Of a DNA stretch of 64,000 bases, positions 38,213 through 49,931 are shown piece after piece (the stretch's first letter is position 1; every line of letters starts with the position of its first letter). The notes beneath the pieces are model-generated. The model had not been told where the DNA came from. It saw only the letters and a list, made by a program, of their open reading frames with translations, and searched no databases. The stretch spans positions 12,499,015 through 12,563,014 of the forward strand of contig NC_036461.1 of assembly GCF_002775205.1 (NCBI RefSeq), given 5' to 3'. Both the position numbers and the translations under genes were made by a program. This DNA comes from Xiphophorus maculatus. Lineage: Eukaryota; Chordata; Actinopteri; Cyprinodontiformes; Poeciliidae.

Positions 38213-38535
38213 ATTGTAGATTCACACTGAAGGCATCAAAACTATGAATAACACGTGGAAATATACACTACACAAAAAAGTGTAAAACAACTGAAAATGC
38301 CCCTTATATTCTAGTTTCTTCAAAGTAGCAACCTTTTGCTGTGATTACTGCTTTGCACACACTCTGCATTTTCTTGATGAGCTTCAAGAGGTAGTCACCT
38401 GAAATGGTTTTCACTTCATAGGTGTGCCCTGTCAGGTTAATAAGTGGGATTTCTTGCCTTATAAATAGTCATGAAAATAAAGAAAACCCATTGAATTAGA
38501 AGGTGTGTCCAAACTTTTGGTCTGTACTGTATATA
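38213..38535. mobile_element. Internally deleted Tc1 element
   Basis: The left piece has GGCATCAAAACTATGAATAA and AAAAAAGTGTAAAACAACTG, then TTCTTCAAAGTAGCAACCTT. The centre has TGCACACACTCTGCATTTTC and GAGGTAGTCACCTGAAATGG. The right end has AGAAGGTGTGTCCAAACTTT and TGGTCTGTACTGTA. These are the diagnostic blocks of a fish Tc1 family with almost the whole transposase removed. It abuts the TA microsatellite, as expected for a TA-targeting element. Confidence 0.8.
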
Positions 38536-38538
38536 TAT

Positions 38539-38592
<54 letters not shown>

Positions 38593-38600
38593 TATATTAT
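38530..38600 (+). repeat. (TA)n microsatellite
   Basis: About 70 bases of alternating TA with two G interruptions, starting at the right end of the Tc1 copy, possibly grown from its TA target site. Confidence 0.93.
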
Positions 38601-38603
38601 AGA

Positions 38604-38822
38604 AGTTACATTGCTTTAAGTCCTCAAGTGCCAGGGTCCTGCAAGTTTTAGATGTGCCCTTGGTCCAACATATCAAATAGAATAAGCTTATCATTCAATC
38701 AAGTTCCAGATAAATATTTGAAGCACCTGAATCAAGCAACCTTACCATTCATTTGAGTCAGGTGTGCTTGAGAAGGAATCCATCAAAAGGTTTCAGGATA
38801 TTATCTTTTGAGGACTGGACCC
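38604..38822. mobile_element. Old hAT MITE copy
   Basis: AGTCCTCAAGTGCCAGGGTC followed by CTGCAAGTTTTAGATG, and later GAGTCAGGTGTGCTTGAGAA and TTTTGAGGACTGGACCC, mirror the layout of the 37836-38059 element (GTCCTCGAGGGCCGGTGTCC, CTGCAACTCTTAGATG, GGTGTGTTG, GGACACCGGCCCTCGAGGAC). Strongly diverged; no target duplication is visible, so it is older. Confidence 0.6.
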
Positions 38823-39129
38823 GAGCAGAGGTCACCTAACAAGTCAACCCACAATGACCAGAGGAGTACTGATTTTGTCAAATCTTTGTTGATTTGACAA
38901 AATGTTTTAGACGATTAACCTGTAAAATGGATTCAGTTTTTCAGTTTCTGATGGTGCCCACAAGATTTTTCTTTAAAATTTTAAAAAATGGGACTCAGGG
39001 AAATCCACAGGCCTCTTAGCAAATAGAGCTTTTCCACACTTTCATCCTTTGTTTGCCTGTTTTCCTGTTGGTACAGTATTTGTGAGTTATGAAGAACAAT
39101 GCACATGGGGTGAGAGTGGTTCAGGAAGT

Positions 39130-39245
39130 AGTTCATCCTGTAACCAGTGCATTCAAAAGCCAGCTCCATCTGTCTCAGTCGTTGTGTCCTTGGAGAAGAC
39201 ACTTCATCTCCATAGCGTGCTGGTGGTGGTCTGAGAGTTAGACTG
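39130..39245 (+). repeat. Fish dispersed repeat fragment
   Basis: TCTCAGTCGTTGTGTCCTTG, then GAGAAGACACTTCATCTCCA and GTGCTGGTGGTGGTCTGAG, match a frequent fish repeat with GTTGTGTCCTTGGGCAAGAC and GCCTGCTGGTGGTGGTC. Another possible piece is at 39600-39700 (GTGCCTCTGGGCAAGGCACA). Class unknown. Confidence 0.5.
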
Positions 39246-41561
39246 ACTTCTGTCAGACTGCTGTCAGCTCACCGCCTTAAATGTGTTGTTGATTTGATTG
39301 CACCTAGTTTAAGGTATTTTTGAGTTGTCGGACTTGATAAAACACAGTGAAAATGCATTGCAATGTCATTTCTCTGCCTCACTCGAATGGAATGTTCTCA
39401 TCGTTTCTATTTTGAATGGGATACTACTTATCCCATTATCTAAAGAGAAAAATCTAAGGTATTTGGATGATTTTTTTTTTTAGATTTGATTTTCCACAAC
39501 TCTGCTTCAGTTCTTGTCTATTTCACACACTTACTTAATGAGGGCAACAGTTGGAAGAGTAGCTGTCTTGAATTTGGAAAAATTGTGATTCAGATTTCCG
39601 TTTCATCCCCTGCTGCGTGTCTGAGTGCCTCTGGGCAAGGCACATTGGGTTGCCTGCAGAGATAAAGGTGCTTGGGGTGCAAGCCATTTCACCGGTATTT
39701 GCTTCTTTAGCCTACACATCTCTTTGCATCAGGATTTTAACTGCATTTGTGAAAAATAACCCATAAAACCCAACTTGGAAAATGGTTTTACTTGAATGCC
39801 AATTATAGCTTCAATACTGCCAAAAAATATTGAGAAAATGGTGTCTGGAAAAGTTTGGAGTTTCTAAAGGAAAATTTGCAGGACACCGATGAAAAACGGA
39901 AGCCATGGATTATTATTTTTATGTTTCACTTGCATCTCTTCATAGAAATGGTAAATGTTGCAGCTGTGAAGTTAAAAACCTTTTCCCCCTCCAACTAATA
40001 AATGTTTTAAAATGAAAGGCTGCCTCTTCCATAATATTTTAGGGTTAGATTGTCCAACTGCAATAAAAGAATAATTTATATTCAGGTTTTTCACACCCCT
40101 ACCGTAGAGTACCAGTAACAGTAGAGGGCGTCAGATGTACCTTTTTATGCTTTTATACTTCTTCAGGAAGATGTATATTTTAATGACCATCTGAGGAACT
40201 ATTGTGAGTAGATTTCTTATTGTCTCTGTGGAAAATTTCCAGTTCTAAGAAAACATCCAGGACAAGACAAAGCATTTCAGTTGGCGTAACTTAAAGAAAC
40301 CTGAATAACAAGTCCAACAGGCAACCTGAGGTTGTTGCGTAGTCCAAAAAATACCTGGAAAAGTACGTAGCAATTATGGGAAACAATTTCATTATGACCC
40401 ACAGCATATTCAGATGCATGTCTGGCACAAATTTATGCCGATGCCAGGATTCATCATAAAACATGAGTAGCTCCTTAGATGAAGATTGTCAGGATCCACA
40501 TGCAGAATTAAAATCTATATTTACAGCATGTTTTCTCTTAAAGAAATTGCTTGTATCTAATAATGAATCTCAATTCAAAAACAGCAAAGACACACATTGT
40601 CATTATACGTTTACACTTTTACAAAAAGGACAAGTATTAACAGCATCTGCAATTAAGACATTTCCAGGTGACGTCTAGATTGGACTGTTACAGTTCCACA
40701 AGCCGCATCCAGGTCTGTCCAGTTTTCATCCAACATGATTCAGCACTAAAGAGTATTCCTTTGAGGCTGACTTGAATCAACAGTGGTCTTGGATAGGGTG
40801 AGGTTGTGCACAAACATGTCAAAACACAAGGAGTCTAAGCAGCACAAACCTGACAGAGAGAGCAAGGATTTTAAAAACATGAAATGCAAAACAAATGCAC
40901 TTGATTTTGTCTGTGAGAATAAAAAAGCTCATTTCTGGACACCTTTTATACAAGCTCTGAAGCATCTACATTCACATGATGAAGGGTGTCCTTTTCTTCA
41001 CTGGATTTACATGAAATCATGAAGCTAAAACCATAATCTGAGTGTAAATTAAATTGTAAAAATCCCTTTTTAATGGCTAACCTGTAAATTATGACATCAG
41101 TTTCTGACACACCACTGTAGACACTGGCAGGGAGGGTGAATACTTCCACCAGGTGTGTCTTTGCTTCTTTTGTGACACTTATTTCCCTCCCTCTCCATGC
41201 CAACACTACTCAAAAGTATAGCTGATAAAACCTTCACTGGCTTATTTTAAAAAGTAGAAGAGCTGAAATGGCACAAAGATATATCCAAAAAGGACAGCCA
41301 TGTATCACCTACAAATCAAACTTAAATTTAACAGTTGACTTGTAAATATTGTGGATGTTGACTTGGAGACCGAAGTTCAAACAATTCCTTGAGAGTTTTA
41401 GATGCAGACACAAAGTCACAATGAATCCAGTACCAATGACGCAGCTCTGAAACATTCTGTAATTTGGCTCAGGAGTCTGCATCTGTAATTTTTTTTTAAG
41501 GTTTGTGACCTGGGATCCAGCCAAAGCAGTTCTCAACTCTTGAGCCGTGGCCTGACTTCCA
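39246..41561. other. Spacer and probable 3' untranslated region of gjb3
   Basis: No gene found. The right-hand part (about 40450-41561) is probably the gjb3 3' untranslated region read on the minus strand, but no strong AATAAA was seen; an ATTAAA lies near 41070. Short open frames at 40463-40678, 40783-41022 and minus 41206-40946 are unlikely to be coding. Confidence 0.35.
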
Positions 41562-42422
41562 TCATGACCATGATTGGGTCAAGTTGGGAGCAGAGGCCCG
41601 TGTCTTTGGATCTGAGAGTACATCCAGCCGGTGTGGTGATTTGCAGACATTCCTGAAGGATGGAGGCTTATCATCCATATCTCTCTTTGGCACAGCCATG
41701 TTGAAGTTGTGTAAATTGTCGCTGGTATAGTCGTCATGATGCACAATGTTGTGATTGTGCCTTTTGCACTTTTTTATGATCCGTGCAATTCTCTTGGAGA
41801 TGAGATAGATGATCTCGCATATGTTCAGGACGATACAGAGGGCCGAAGCTCCAACCATGAAGTAGGTGAAGACCTTCTTCTCTGTTGGGTGACCGATATA
41901 ACAATCCACCACGTTGGGACAGGGTATCACCTCGCATTTGACGAGCCTCGGTAGGTAGAAGCTGTCGTAGATGTGGTGAAGGATGTAGAGGAAGGCAATC
42001 TCAATACCTGTTTTTGCAAAAAGACTGACCAGGTAGGTCCACCACAACCCACCATGTTTTTTGCCAGTGTTGTTGTATAGCTTGCTGTCATCACCGAATT
42101 TGGCCCTGTGCTTTCGCTCGCGATCATCGCGGTACGCCACATGCATCACCACCATGAACGAAGGGCAGGTGACGAAGATGAGCTGCAGGGCCCACAGGCG
42201 GATGTGGGAGATGGGGAAGAAGTGATCGTAGCAGACGTTGGGACAGCCAGGCTGCTTGGTGTTGCAGTCAAAGTCCTTCTGCTCATCCCCCCAAACCCGT
42301 TCAGCTGCGACCACGTACACCATCACCCTGAACACAAACACCACCGACAGCCATACTCGTCCAAATGCAGTGGAGTATTTGTTCACTCCACTGAGGAGGG
42401 CTTGGAAGGTTTTCCAGTCCAT
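41562..42422 (-). CDS. gjb3: Gap junction beta-3-like connexin (Cx31/Cx35.4 type)
   Basis: Four-pass membrane protein; six subunits form a hemichannel that docks to make a gap junction. One uninterrupted exon, 286 aa. N terminus [22 protein letters not shown]1 about 20-40; extracellular loop 1 with the connexin cysteine pattern [12 protein letters not shown] (C-x6-C-x3-C); TM2 about 75-95; cytoplasmic loop; TM3 about 130-150; loop 2 [12 protein letters not shown] (C-x4-C-x5-C); TM4 about 185-210; basic tail. The end RASAPNLTQ matches GJB3, which ends with ASAPNLT, and favours this assignment over GJB4/GJB5. Same strand as the second connexin 7.5 kb away, as in the mammalian GJB3-GJB4-GJB5 cluster. 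Confidence 0.93.
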   Translation of the reverse strand: MDWKTFQALLSGVNKYSTAFGRVWLSVVFVFRVMVYVVAAERVWGDEQKDFDCNTKQPGCPNVCYDHFFPISHIRLWALQLIFVTCPSFMVVMHVAYRDDRERKHRAKFGDDSKLYNNTGKKHGGLWWTYLVSLFAKTGIEIAFLYILHHIYDSFYLPRLVKCEVIPCPNVVDCYIGHPTEKKVFTYFMVGASALCIVLNICEIIYLISKRIARIIKKCKRHNHNIVHHDDYTSDNLHNFNMAVPKRDMDDKPPSFRNVCKSPHRLDVLSDPKTRASAPNLTQSWS

Positions 42423-43300
42423 GTTGCTGACTTGTAGTCAAATATCTGTTGTCTGAAATTCTTCTCTCTATGGTTACTGTTTCTCCTTTCACCTGGAAGT
42501 GGAAATGTAAAAAAAAAATGGGTCACGAACATCATGTTTTCAGAGCCAGTTGAGTTTTAGCCAATAGACATTTTTCTAGGGGGATAAATATCAGGACTTC
42601 AGATCAAACCTGATTGGAAATAAAAATAATAAAAAAACATCTCCAACTTCCGAATTTTAATCATATCAAGAAGGCGTTTGTAAAATCACAGCCCAAACTG
42701 ACAACAAAGGACACAAGCTGAAACAGCTTTTTTTTTTTTTTACACACCCACAAACTGTTCAGTCTTTTCTTTAGGGCATTTTTAGGCAAATAGTCACTTC
42801 TGAAATGAGGTTAGCGCATGCCAGTCTCCTTTTGTCAGCATTTTCACGTTGAAGAAAATCTATTATTGAGTCTCAATGCGTCTTAAAGCTAGATATATTT
42901 TTTTAAAAACGGCTTTTACGCACTAACTGCCCGCGCTCTCTGTACATATTTTCGTGGGAAGAATCGCTCTGAGACAGTATTTTCATATTCTAAATCACAG
43001 ACAATCGGTTCCAAATGAGTAGGTCTGCTCAGTGCGGACTAGCGAACCGCGACCTCAAGGTTTAATTTCTGTCTGAAACGCGAGCATGAACATTGGCAAA
43101 TCCGTCTAAGACATTTTCAAAATAGTTTACCTTCACTTACTTTGCGATGTTTAATCCATATCTCACTGAAAGAACCACCGGCTTATTTATTTTCCCTTTA
43201 TTCCGTCTCAGTTCAACTTCGTGCCGATCTTTTGACGCACAAATTTGGCTCCCGTGGACAGGTAGGAGCGCAGAGAGGAGAAATGCGGCCGTGGGTGTGG
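42423..43300 (-). promoter_or_regulatory. gjb3 leader: split 5' untranslated region and promoter
   Basis: On the minus strand an acceptor (CATTTCCACTTCCAG) precedes 42492, giving 70 nt of leader before the ATG. Upstream, a donor GCAAA|GTAAGTG ends a non-coding exon at 43141. The region beyond is CpG-containing with CCACACCC near 43285-43292. A non-coding first exon with the whole coding region in exon 2 is the classical connexin layout. The exon 1 start is not determined. Confidence 0.5.
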
Positions 43301-43449
43301 TTAAAGAAAATGAAGAAAGGCTAGAACTGCCCCAGATGTTCCTCTCCACCCTCCTTCCCTTCGCCTTTGTGGGCTCCCTTCTCGTCACTCTCACAGAACT
43401 TAACCGTGTTTTATATATTTATTGTGAATATGAAATGGCACTGGCGAGA

Positions 43450-46249
43450 AGCCACTGACAGTAAGAGAGGCTTTTAACAGAACCGCTCTTATTTTTAAAA
43501 CATCTTGAGCTGAGCTGAACTTTTAGTTAGAATTCCACTCTTTTTCCTTCCTTTGTTTTCTTCATTTCTCTGTTTACTTAAATCTTTGCTTCCATCATAA
43601 AATTCAGCTGAATGTCCTGTACTGAAAAAACAATGTTGCATGAGTGTAATACAACATTGCTTCAACTTTTGTCTTAGTGGATGTCAGTGAACCACTCAGC
43701 CCACGAGTTAGGAGAAAAATCCCTATGAATTTTACTCAGAGTATGCAAAATCCAATCTGGTTGCTTAGCAAGATCTATAATAGATATTAATAATATTAGC
43801 TCAGATTTTGTCAAAGTTCACAACACATCTAGGACACTACGAGTCCCACATTCCACTCAGAGTTGTCTAGTTGGAATCTTATAAAGACAATTCACATCAG
43901 ATAATTGCTGTATGTAAGCTACGGACAGTGTTATCTGGATTTCTAGCCACATGGCCCTATATGTAAGTGTTCCCTGGGCTGGAACTACTGCTGGTGGCCA
44001 CTTTACAGTTTCCAGTCAGCTCCTGGGATCAAATTTAGATCTAGGAATTATATGAATTTAAACTTTAACCTTGTTTCAGCTTCAGGTTCCAAAGCCAGTG
44101 CGATTTGCTGATTGAAATGTTAAGTGAACAGACTGCCACTTGCAATGCAAGCCAAAATAAAGCATTTATCTAGATGTGTTATTTCCAAACACTGTAGCAA
44201 CATGTTGACTGGAACATGGTGTACAATAGTGTGTGTGTATGCGAGAGAGACCTTGTGCTGTTGAAGTAGAAATCATCAAAGCTCCAAATAAAGCTGTGTT
44301 TTTTTTCTTATACAGGTGGACAAATTGGATTTTGAGATCAGGTGAGGAACATGTGACTTTTCTTCTTCAGATTTAAACTCCTGGGAGTTCTTTTTCTTTT
44401 TCGTTATCTTCCTCCTCTGGCTCAGTCAAAATCATCTTTTTCAATGAATATATTCACTTAAAACTGAAAAGAGTGGAGGAATCTTGTGTATTTTTTTGAC
44501 AGGGCGTCATCTAGCTGTGAAGATGGTCCTGTACTGGATAAAATCTACACAGGAAATACTGTAATTACATGGTGTCTTTACAGACCCCTCCTTTTCTTAG
44601 CCTGGTTCCTGTCTACATCTGTAACAATTGCTTGTGGCTTAGAAGTCTTTAGCTACGTTCTGATTCCAAAAAGTAGTGGGATAAAATAGATGTTGGCTTC
44701 AAAATGTGGTACAATGTATTTCTAACCATTATGTTCTTTCAAAACACAGAGGCAACATCTCTACTGAAGGAAATTAAATTGTATTGTGTGTGACTGATTT
44801 AATGATGTAGAAATCTTAATAGGTGCAAAGTTTTAAACCGATAACCTTATTGATGCATATTCTAAACTGTAACACTTGACATGTTTGAGATCTTTGCTTC
44901 ATTTTTGCTGTATTAACAATACTAAAGTTACCATTTGTAAGAGGAGAAATGAAAGGTAAAACCAAATTATGACATGAATAATTTATTAAACTTTTCTCAT
45001 TTTGAAGCATTCAATGCTTTTTGTAGCCAAAGTTTGTAGCATACCTACCAGGTGTTTTTGTTTTGCTGTCTTTGTTTTAAAAGGTAAAAACTCAATCGTA
45101 TTGTTTCCATGTTTTAAGTTTCCAGGAACAGGATTGTCTCCTTGTCTGAACATGTGTGATGGTTCTGAATAGCGCACGCAAGAGACACACCTGAGTGCAT
45201 ATTTTTGTTGTTGTGCATCTCCTTTGACTTGTACATATTCGTTGCTTGGGGGATGTCTTACTTAGAGATTTGCTGTGGGTTTGAAAAAAACAACACTTTT
45301 TACATGCTCTTTTATGGAGATTTATATCATAATACTATTTAAAAAGTAGCATTGTGTGCCTTACAATGTTTTAACTTTACTCTGCTCAAATAACAGCCCA
45401 ACCATTCACCTCCTCCCAAAGGGTCTCAGTATCATTCACCTTCTGAAATTATGTAAGCTGTAGCTTTTGTGTCTTTTCTTTAGTCTGCGTGCTAAATTCC
45501 CTGGGCTGTGCCAGAGCAAGCTAGCTCTTGCAGACTTGTTCCTGCTCAGAACAATAACATTCTCTATCTACATAGCAGAGGATTAGAAAAAAGTATCTTC
45601 ATTTGGTTCCAAAGTCAAGTTTAAATAAATTAGCCAATGTGTTCAAGGAACAGAACAAGAAACCCTTAGTTTCTAAGAAGTCAGTTCTCAAAAGGAACAA
45701 ACAAAGAAAAATGAGGAATGAGGAAAATGTGGCGTGAGATATGATCATCATTTTTTATGGAAGCAGTAAAATCTTGCATGTTAGAAATGGAGAATGAACT
45801 GGTAGATTGTTAGGACAGAGCTTCTCGATATTGCTTATTTTAACTGCTGTTGTGCTTTGCAGAAAAGTCATGTTTTCCACAGCTGCTTCAACATCTGCAT
45901 TTTTATCTTTTTAGTAGACAATAATCCCTTTCAGACTGGGAGGAGGAGAGCCAACAATTTTTCTAGACACTAAATGAAGAACTGGTTCCAGTCTGGATAG
46001 AACACGCCCAAAGAAATTTATAGTGTGACTCAACCTCTGCCAGCAACAAGTCCTGACAAGACGGATACAACAGACTGAAAGGCACAACTTTCAACTACTG
46101 GCTTTAAAAAAGGAAGGAAGCCAAGAAATTGTGTGAGAAGGTCTTTCCACAAGACCCTAGAGGTTCCCATCGTGAGCGGGAGGGTGGGATTGTTTACAGA
46201 CACACAGTCTGACTGGAGAAACAGGATAATGGCCAAAGGCAATCACATG
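43450..46249. other. Spacer between the connexins, no gene recognised
   Basis: AT-rich DNA without supported coding, RNA or clear repeat features. The open frame at 44486-44689 has no family resemblance. Confidence 0.35.
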
Positions 46250-47180
46250 TGTAACATCGTAACAACTTTGAGTTGCTACTACGTCAATAAAGAACAAAAT
46301 CTTGAAGGAAGTTTTCCAATACCTCTTGTGAAAGGTTTCACTCAGGGAAAACTATTTATTTACTTACTTACACAAACAGGAATATCAGTTATTAAAAAAA
46401 AGTATTTTGATGCATTTAGGCATCTAGAAAATGACTTGCTGAAGTTTAAAACAAGAATCAGACAGGAAAAGACATGAGATTGTTGTTATATTGAATTGTG
46501 AATGGTTGTGGTGCCTGAGTATTTCAGAAACTGCTAACATGCTGTGATGCTAATGGACACCCATGCCTTGGTCCTACAGAGAATGTACTGATAAAGAAAA
46601 GAAAAATAAAAGATTGGGGAGACTAGTTTGACCAGATAGTAAGGAAACCGTTGCTCAAGTAGCTACTTCCTTCAACAATGCTCTCGTGTCAGAGTCTAAC
46701 AGTTCAATGAAAGAGAGGCACGGTGTACCATCACAGGATAAAACAGGACAAACAACCATACACATGCACTCTCACATGTAAAGGCATTTTAGGATGGTTG
46801 ATGAATTTAACATATATTGTTTTTGGAAAGAAGTCAGAGTACCCAGACAGAATATGGGGAGAACATTAAAACTAAGTTGAGAAAGTCCACAACTAGCATC
46901 AAAAACCAGGATGTTCTGATTGCAAGAAAGTCTTGCATGCAGCCTAGGCATCATGTCATAAAGCACAATGAGTTCAGTGGCCATTAGAGTCTCCAGATCT
47001 CAATCCAACAGACCATCTGTAGGATGTGGTGGAACTGTAGATGTGCAGCTGTCAAATATGAAGCAACTCTGAGTTGCTACTGTGTCAATAAGAACCAAAA
47101 TCTTGAAGGAAGTTTTCCAATACCTTCCTTGAATTTATGGTATGAGTTAACAAGCCACTGTGATGGAAAAAATGGCTCCA
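46250..47180 (+). mobile_element. Rearranged Tc1-like fragments with a duplicated block
   Basis: 46900-47140 carries GTCTCCAGATCTCAATCCAA, CTGTAGGATGTGGTGGAACT, GATGTGCAGCTGTCAAATAT and GTTTTCCAATACCTTCCTTG, matching a fish Tc1 family with CACCAGATCTCAATCCAATA, TTGGGATGTGGTGGAAC, GATGTGCAGCCGACAAATCT and GTTTCCAGTACCTTGTTGAA. About 70 bases of this (47058-47127) recur at 46262-46330 with about six differences. 46700-46880 between them resembles the other dispersed fish repeat (CAGAGTACCCAGACAGAATA). Confidence 0.6.
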
Positions 47181-48094
47181 AACTGAGCATCTGTCTTGAA
47201 ACTCTTTAGAAAAAAAAATCTAAGTTCTTCTTCTTATACCCTGAAATATTCAAAATTCTTCCTAAAAGTGAAATAGAGATCTAAAAAGTTGAAATTAAGG
47301 TAGTTGTCTCAGAGATTGGTGAGTCTTAGCAACTTCTTTACATTACTGTACAAAGATCATATCCTTCATAACTCCTGTTTTTAGAGTTGATTAGTTCAAA
47401 ATGGTGATTAGATTACCTTTATCCTAGAGGGACAGATAAACAATTTTCCATCTAAAATTGACTAGGAAGAAGGGTGAATTTACTGAGGAATGAAAAGATC
47501 TGAAGACAACAAGAGAGCTTGGCATCATCATCATCAGCAGTCAGCAACTAAGCAGTGCAATGGTGACATACTTTAGTCATTCTAATTTGGATTTAGGTCA
47601 AAACGTTTTCAACAAATTAGTTGGAAAAATAGGTCACAGATAAAAACAACCAAATGACCAATTTGACAGACACGTGAATCAGGGAAACATCCATTGTGAA
47701 ATTTCAAGGTGTGAAGATGAATCAGCCAAATTCAAAAAACTGAATTTACAGTCAGACTCAACTGAAGGTGACCAGAACCAGAATGTCAGTGCCTCTTTTT
47801 TTTATACGCTTTTTAGATTTTTTTAATAATAATCTGGATTTTTGATATCATCTAATCTCTTAGTAGACCATTTAGTAGTCATTTTTGTTTCATTGTCTTT
47901 TCTGTATGGGGAAAATATCTTTTAGCAATCAATTGTTTCATCAACAATAACAAGTTAACTTGATATCCCAAACAAAGGTCACAAACTATGATACTCCCAG
48001 TGTCTTTCTTCAGAGATAAGATAAAACTAAAGGATGTCATTGATCTCTACTTTCCACTCCACATTTTTACAATGAATCTCTTTGTTTTATATCC
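47181..48094. other. Spacer without recognised features
   Basis: AT-rich; nothing supported. Confidence 0.35.
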
Positions 48095-48345
48095 AGACAA
48101 TAGAACCAGATCTGTGTGTACCCCGCCTCTCACCCAAAACTTGGGTGAGAGTTTTGGGTATGTGAATGCAAACAACCACATGCATGCACATACCCATGAG
48201 CAATTCAGAGAGACCAAATGACCAGTCAGGTTTTTTAGGATATGGAAAGAAGCTGCTTACTGAAATAAAACCCCACAGACTTGTGGAAAACATGCTAACT
48301 CCATGTGGAAAGACCCCAGGCTGGGATTTCAGCTGCTCCAAATCA
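48095..48345. repeat. Rearranged copy of the widespread fish dispersed repeat
   Basis: The left piece, GTGTGTACCCCGCCTCTCAC, is in forward sense. It meets a second piece in reverse sense (CATGCACATACCCATGAGCA, ACATGCTAACTCCATGTGGA, AAGACCCCAGGCTGGGATTT) at the palindrome CTCACCCAAAACTTGGGTGAG (48129-48149 core). Two oppositely oriented parts of one family are thus joined. Confidence 0.5.
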
Positions 48346-49364
48346 AAATTTATATCCTGTTTTTCTCATTGACTAGACACCACACTTATTTAGACTTTAC
48401 CACTTTCATTGAAGTATGTTTTTTTTATCTCAGATTGTAAGTACAGTATTTTATATTTTATTTTTGTATGTTTTCTTACATGTTAATGTCACCTAGTTTA
48501 GATGGAGTTCATCCTCTTTAACAAGTAAATGCATCTACCCAAGGAATCCTTTGTTCATGTCTTAAATATCTTCTTTAGAAAGAAAATAAGGGAAATGTTT
48601 GTTCTTGTTAAAAAGTCTGAATATAACCAGGTTCAAACGTCAATCTTCCATCTATCTGCTGATATCCTTTAGAAATTACAAAGTTTCTGAAGACTGTGTT
48701 AGTTGGATGATTGCCTTAAAATCTCTTCATAGGTTTCCAGTGAACTACTGATGCCTGCAGTTTATCAAGTCCTTGTTTGTAGAACTCCATTTGGCTGGTT
48801 TACTTTTGTATATACCACTCTGTCACTGGTGACTCTGCCAAGGTAGATGTAAACAGCTGCATTTCAAAACCTTAGCAAGGCAAATAAGGAGAGAGTTGCA
48901 AATGCCCCTTAATTCTGACTACATCACTGCTTTGGCACGTTGCAGAGAAACTACAGTAATCAGCCATGTAAAACAGGAAAAAAAAGGCAACATAAACATG
49001 GATTCCTCTATTGGGTGGAGTCACTTTTCAGAGGAGATGAATCAAACCATGGAGTGGGTGACTCCTCCTCAATGTACCAATCTACCCAAACAAAGAAAGC
49101 GCTGCTTCTGGCAACAGGACAATCAGCCCAGCCAACCCTTTCGTAAAGGGTGGAAGGCTTTCGTCAAATGGAAAAGGAAGAATAAGACAGGAAGGAAGGC
49201 TGAGATCTTTGCTCAGCCGCAAGGCTTGTGCAGAGTCAACAAATTCCTTTAATGCAGAGAAGGTGGATGGTTTACACTACTTAAGCACATTCCCCTCTCT
49301 TCCACCCGCCATGTTAGTTTTTTATAAAAAATGAGAAAGAAGCATTTTAAAGCACAAAATAACA
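48346..49364. other. Spacer, no supported gene
   Basis: A plus-strand frame of 118 codons at 48896-49252 is basic, Gln/Lys-rich and low in hydrophobic residues. It overlaps another frame (48940-49146) and matches no family I know. The words GGCAACAGGACAATCAGCCC resemble transposase DNA (CAGGACAATGAC), so a decayed transposon is likelier than a gene. Confidence 0.35.
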
Positions 49365-49370
49365 TTTATT
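49365..49370 (-). terminator. Polyadenylation signal of the gjb4/gjb5-like connexin
   Basis: AATAAA on the minus strand about 560 nt after the stop codon. Sequence between is AT-rich and non-coding, consistent with a 3' untranslated region. Confidence 0.55.
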
Positions 49371-49931
49371 ACAAAATATTAACACATATGCAGTGAGGTC
49401 GAATGTAAAATATCCACATCCTGATCAGCTGTGTTTATGAAAACCACTTTCTTGCCCCAGGCATAAACACAGACAGCAGGAAAACACAGCAACACTAACA
49501 AAAACAAGTAACATCCATGAAAAGTGTCCAATGCCAGGCTCTGAGTGAAAGGGGAAGAATCTCAGCAGGCTGAACATTTGAGGTTGGGCTTAAGCACGGG
49601 GAAAATTTTACACAGAGGAACCACATGTGCTGGTAAAACTTGCCAAACAGAGGAGTGACTCATGCTTCTCGTCCCAAGCCAAAATCAGACAAAGCAACCT
49701 ATAGGACTTTTGTTTTTCTTTCTTTAAAACAGCAGTAAAGCATTTTCAGTTAAAATACATTATATTTACCAACAGCATGACACACATATTCTGACCCAGA
49801 AATTCAAACTGCGTACAAAAATTCAGTCTTTGAGGTACTTTATACCAACTAGTCTTTTAAGGCAGCAAGGAGTGCCAACTTTGCTTCCTCTCCGTCTTTT
49901 CGCTCTTTCAGAAAGTCTTTGCTCTCGTGTC

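Noticed and set aside
41736-42456. Plus-strand frames opposite the gjb3 coding region
   Set aside because: Antisense shadows of an intact connexin exon; no independent start or splice evidence.
48896-49252. 118-codon plus-strand frame between the connexins as a novel gene
   Set aside because: Overlapping frames, odd composition, no splice context, and a transposase-like word inside; more likely decayed transposon or chance.
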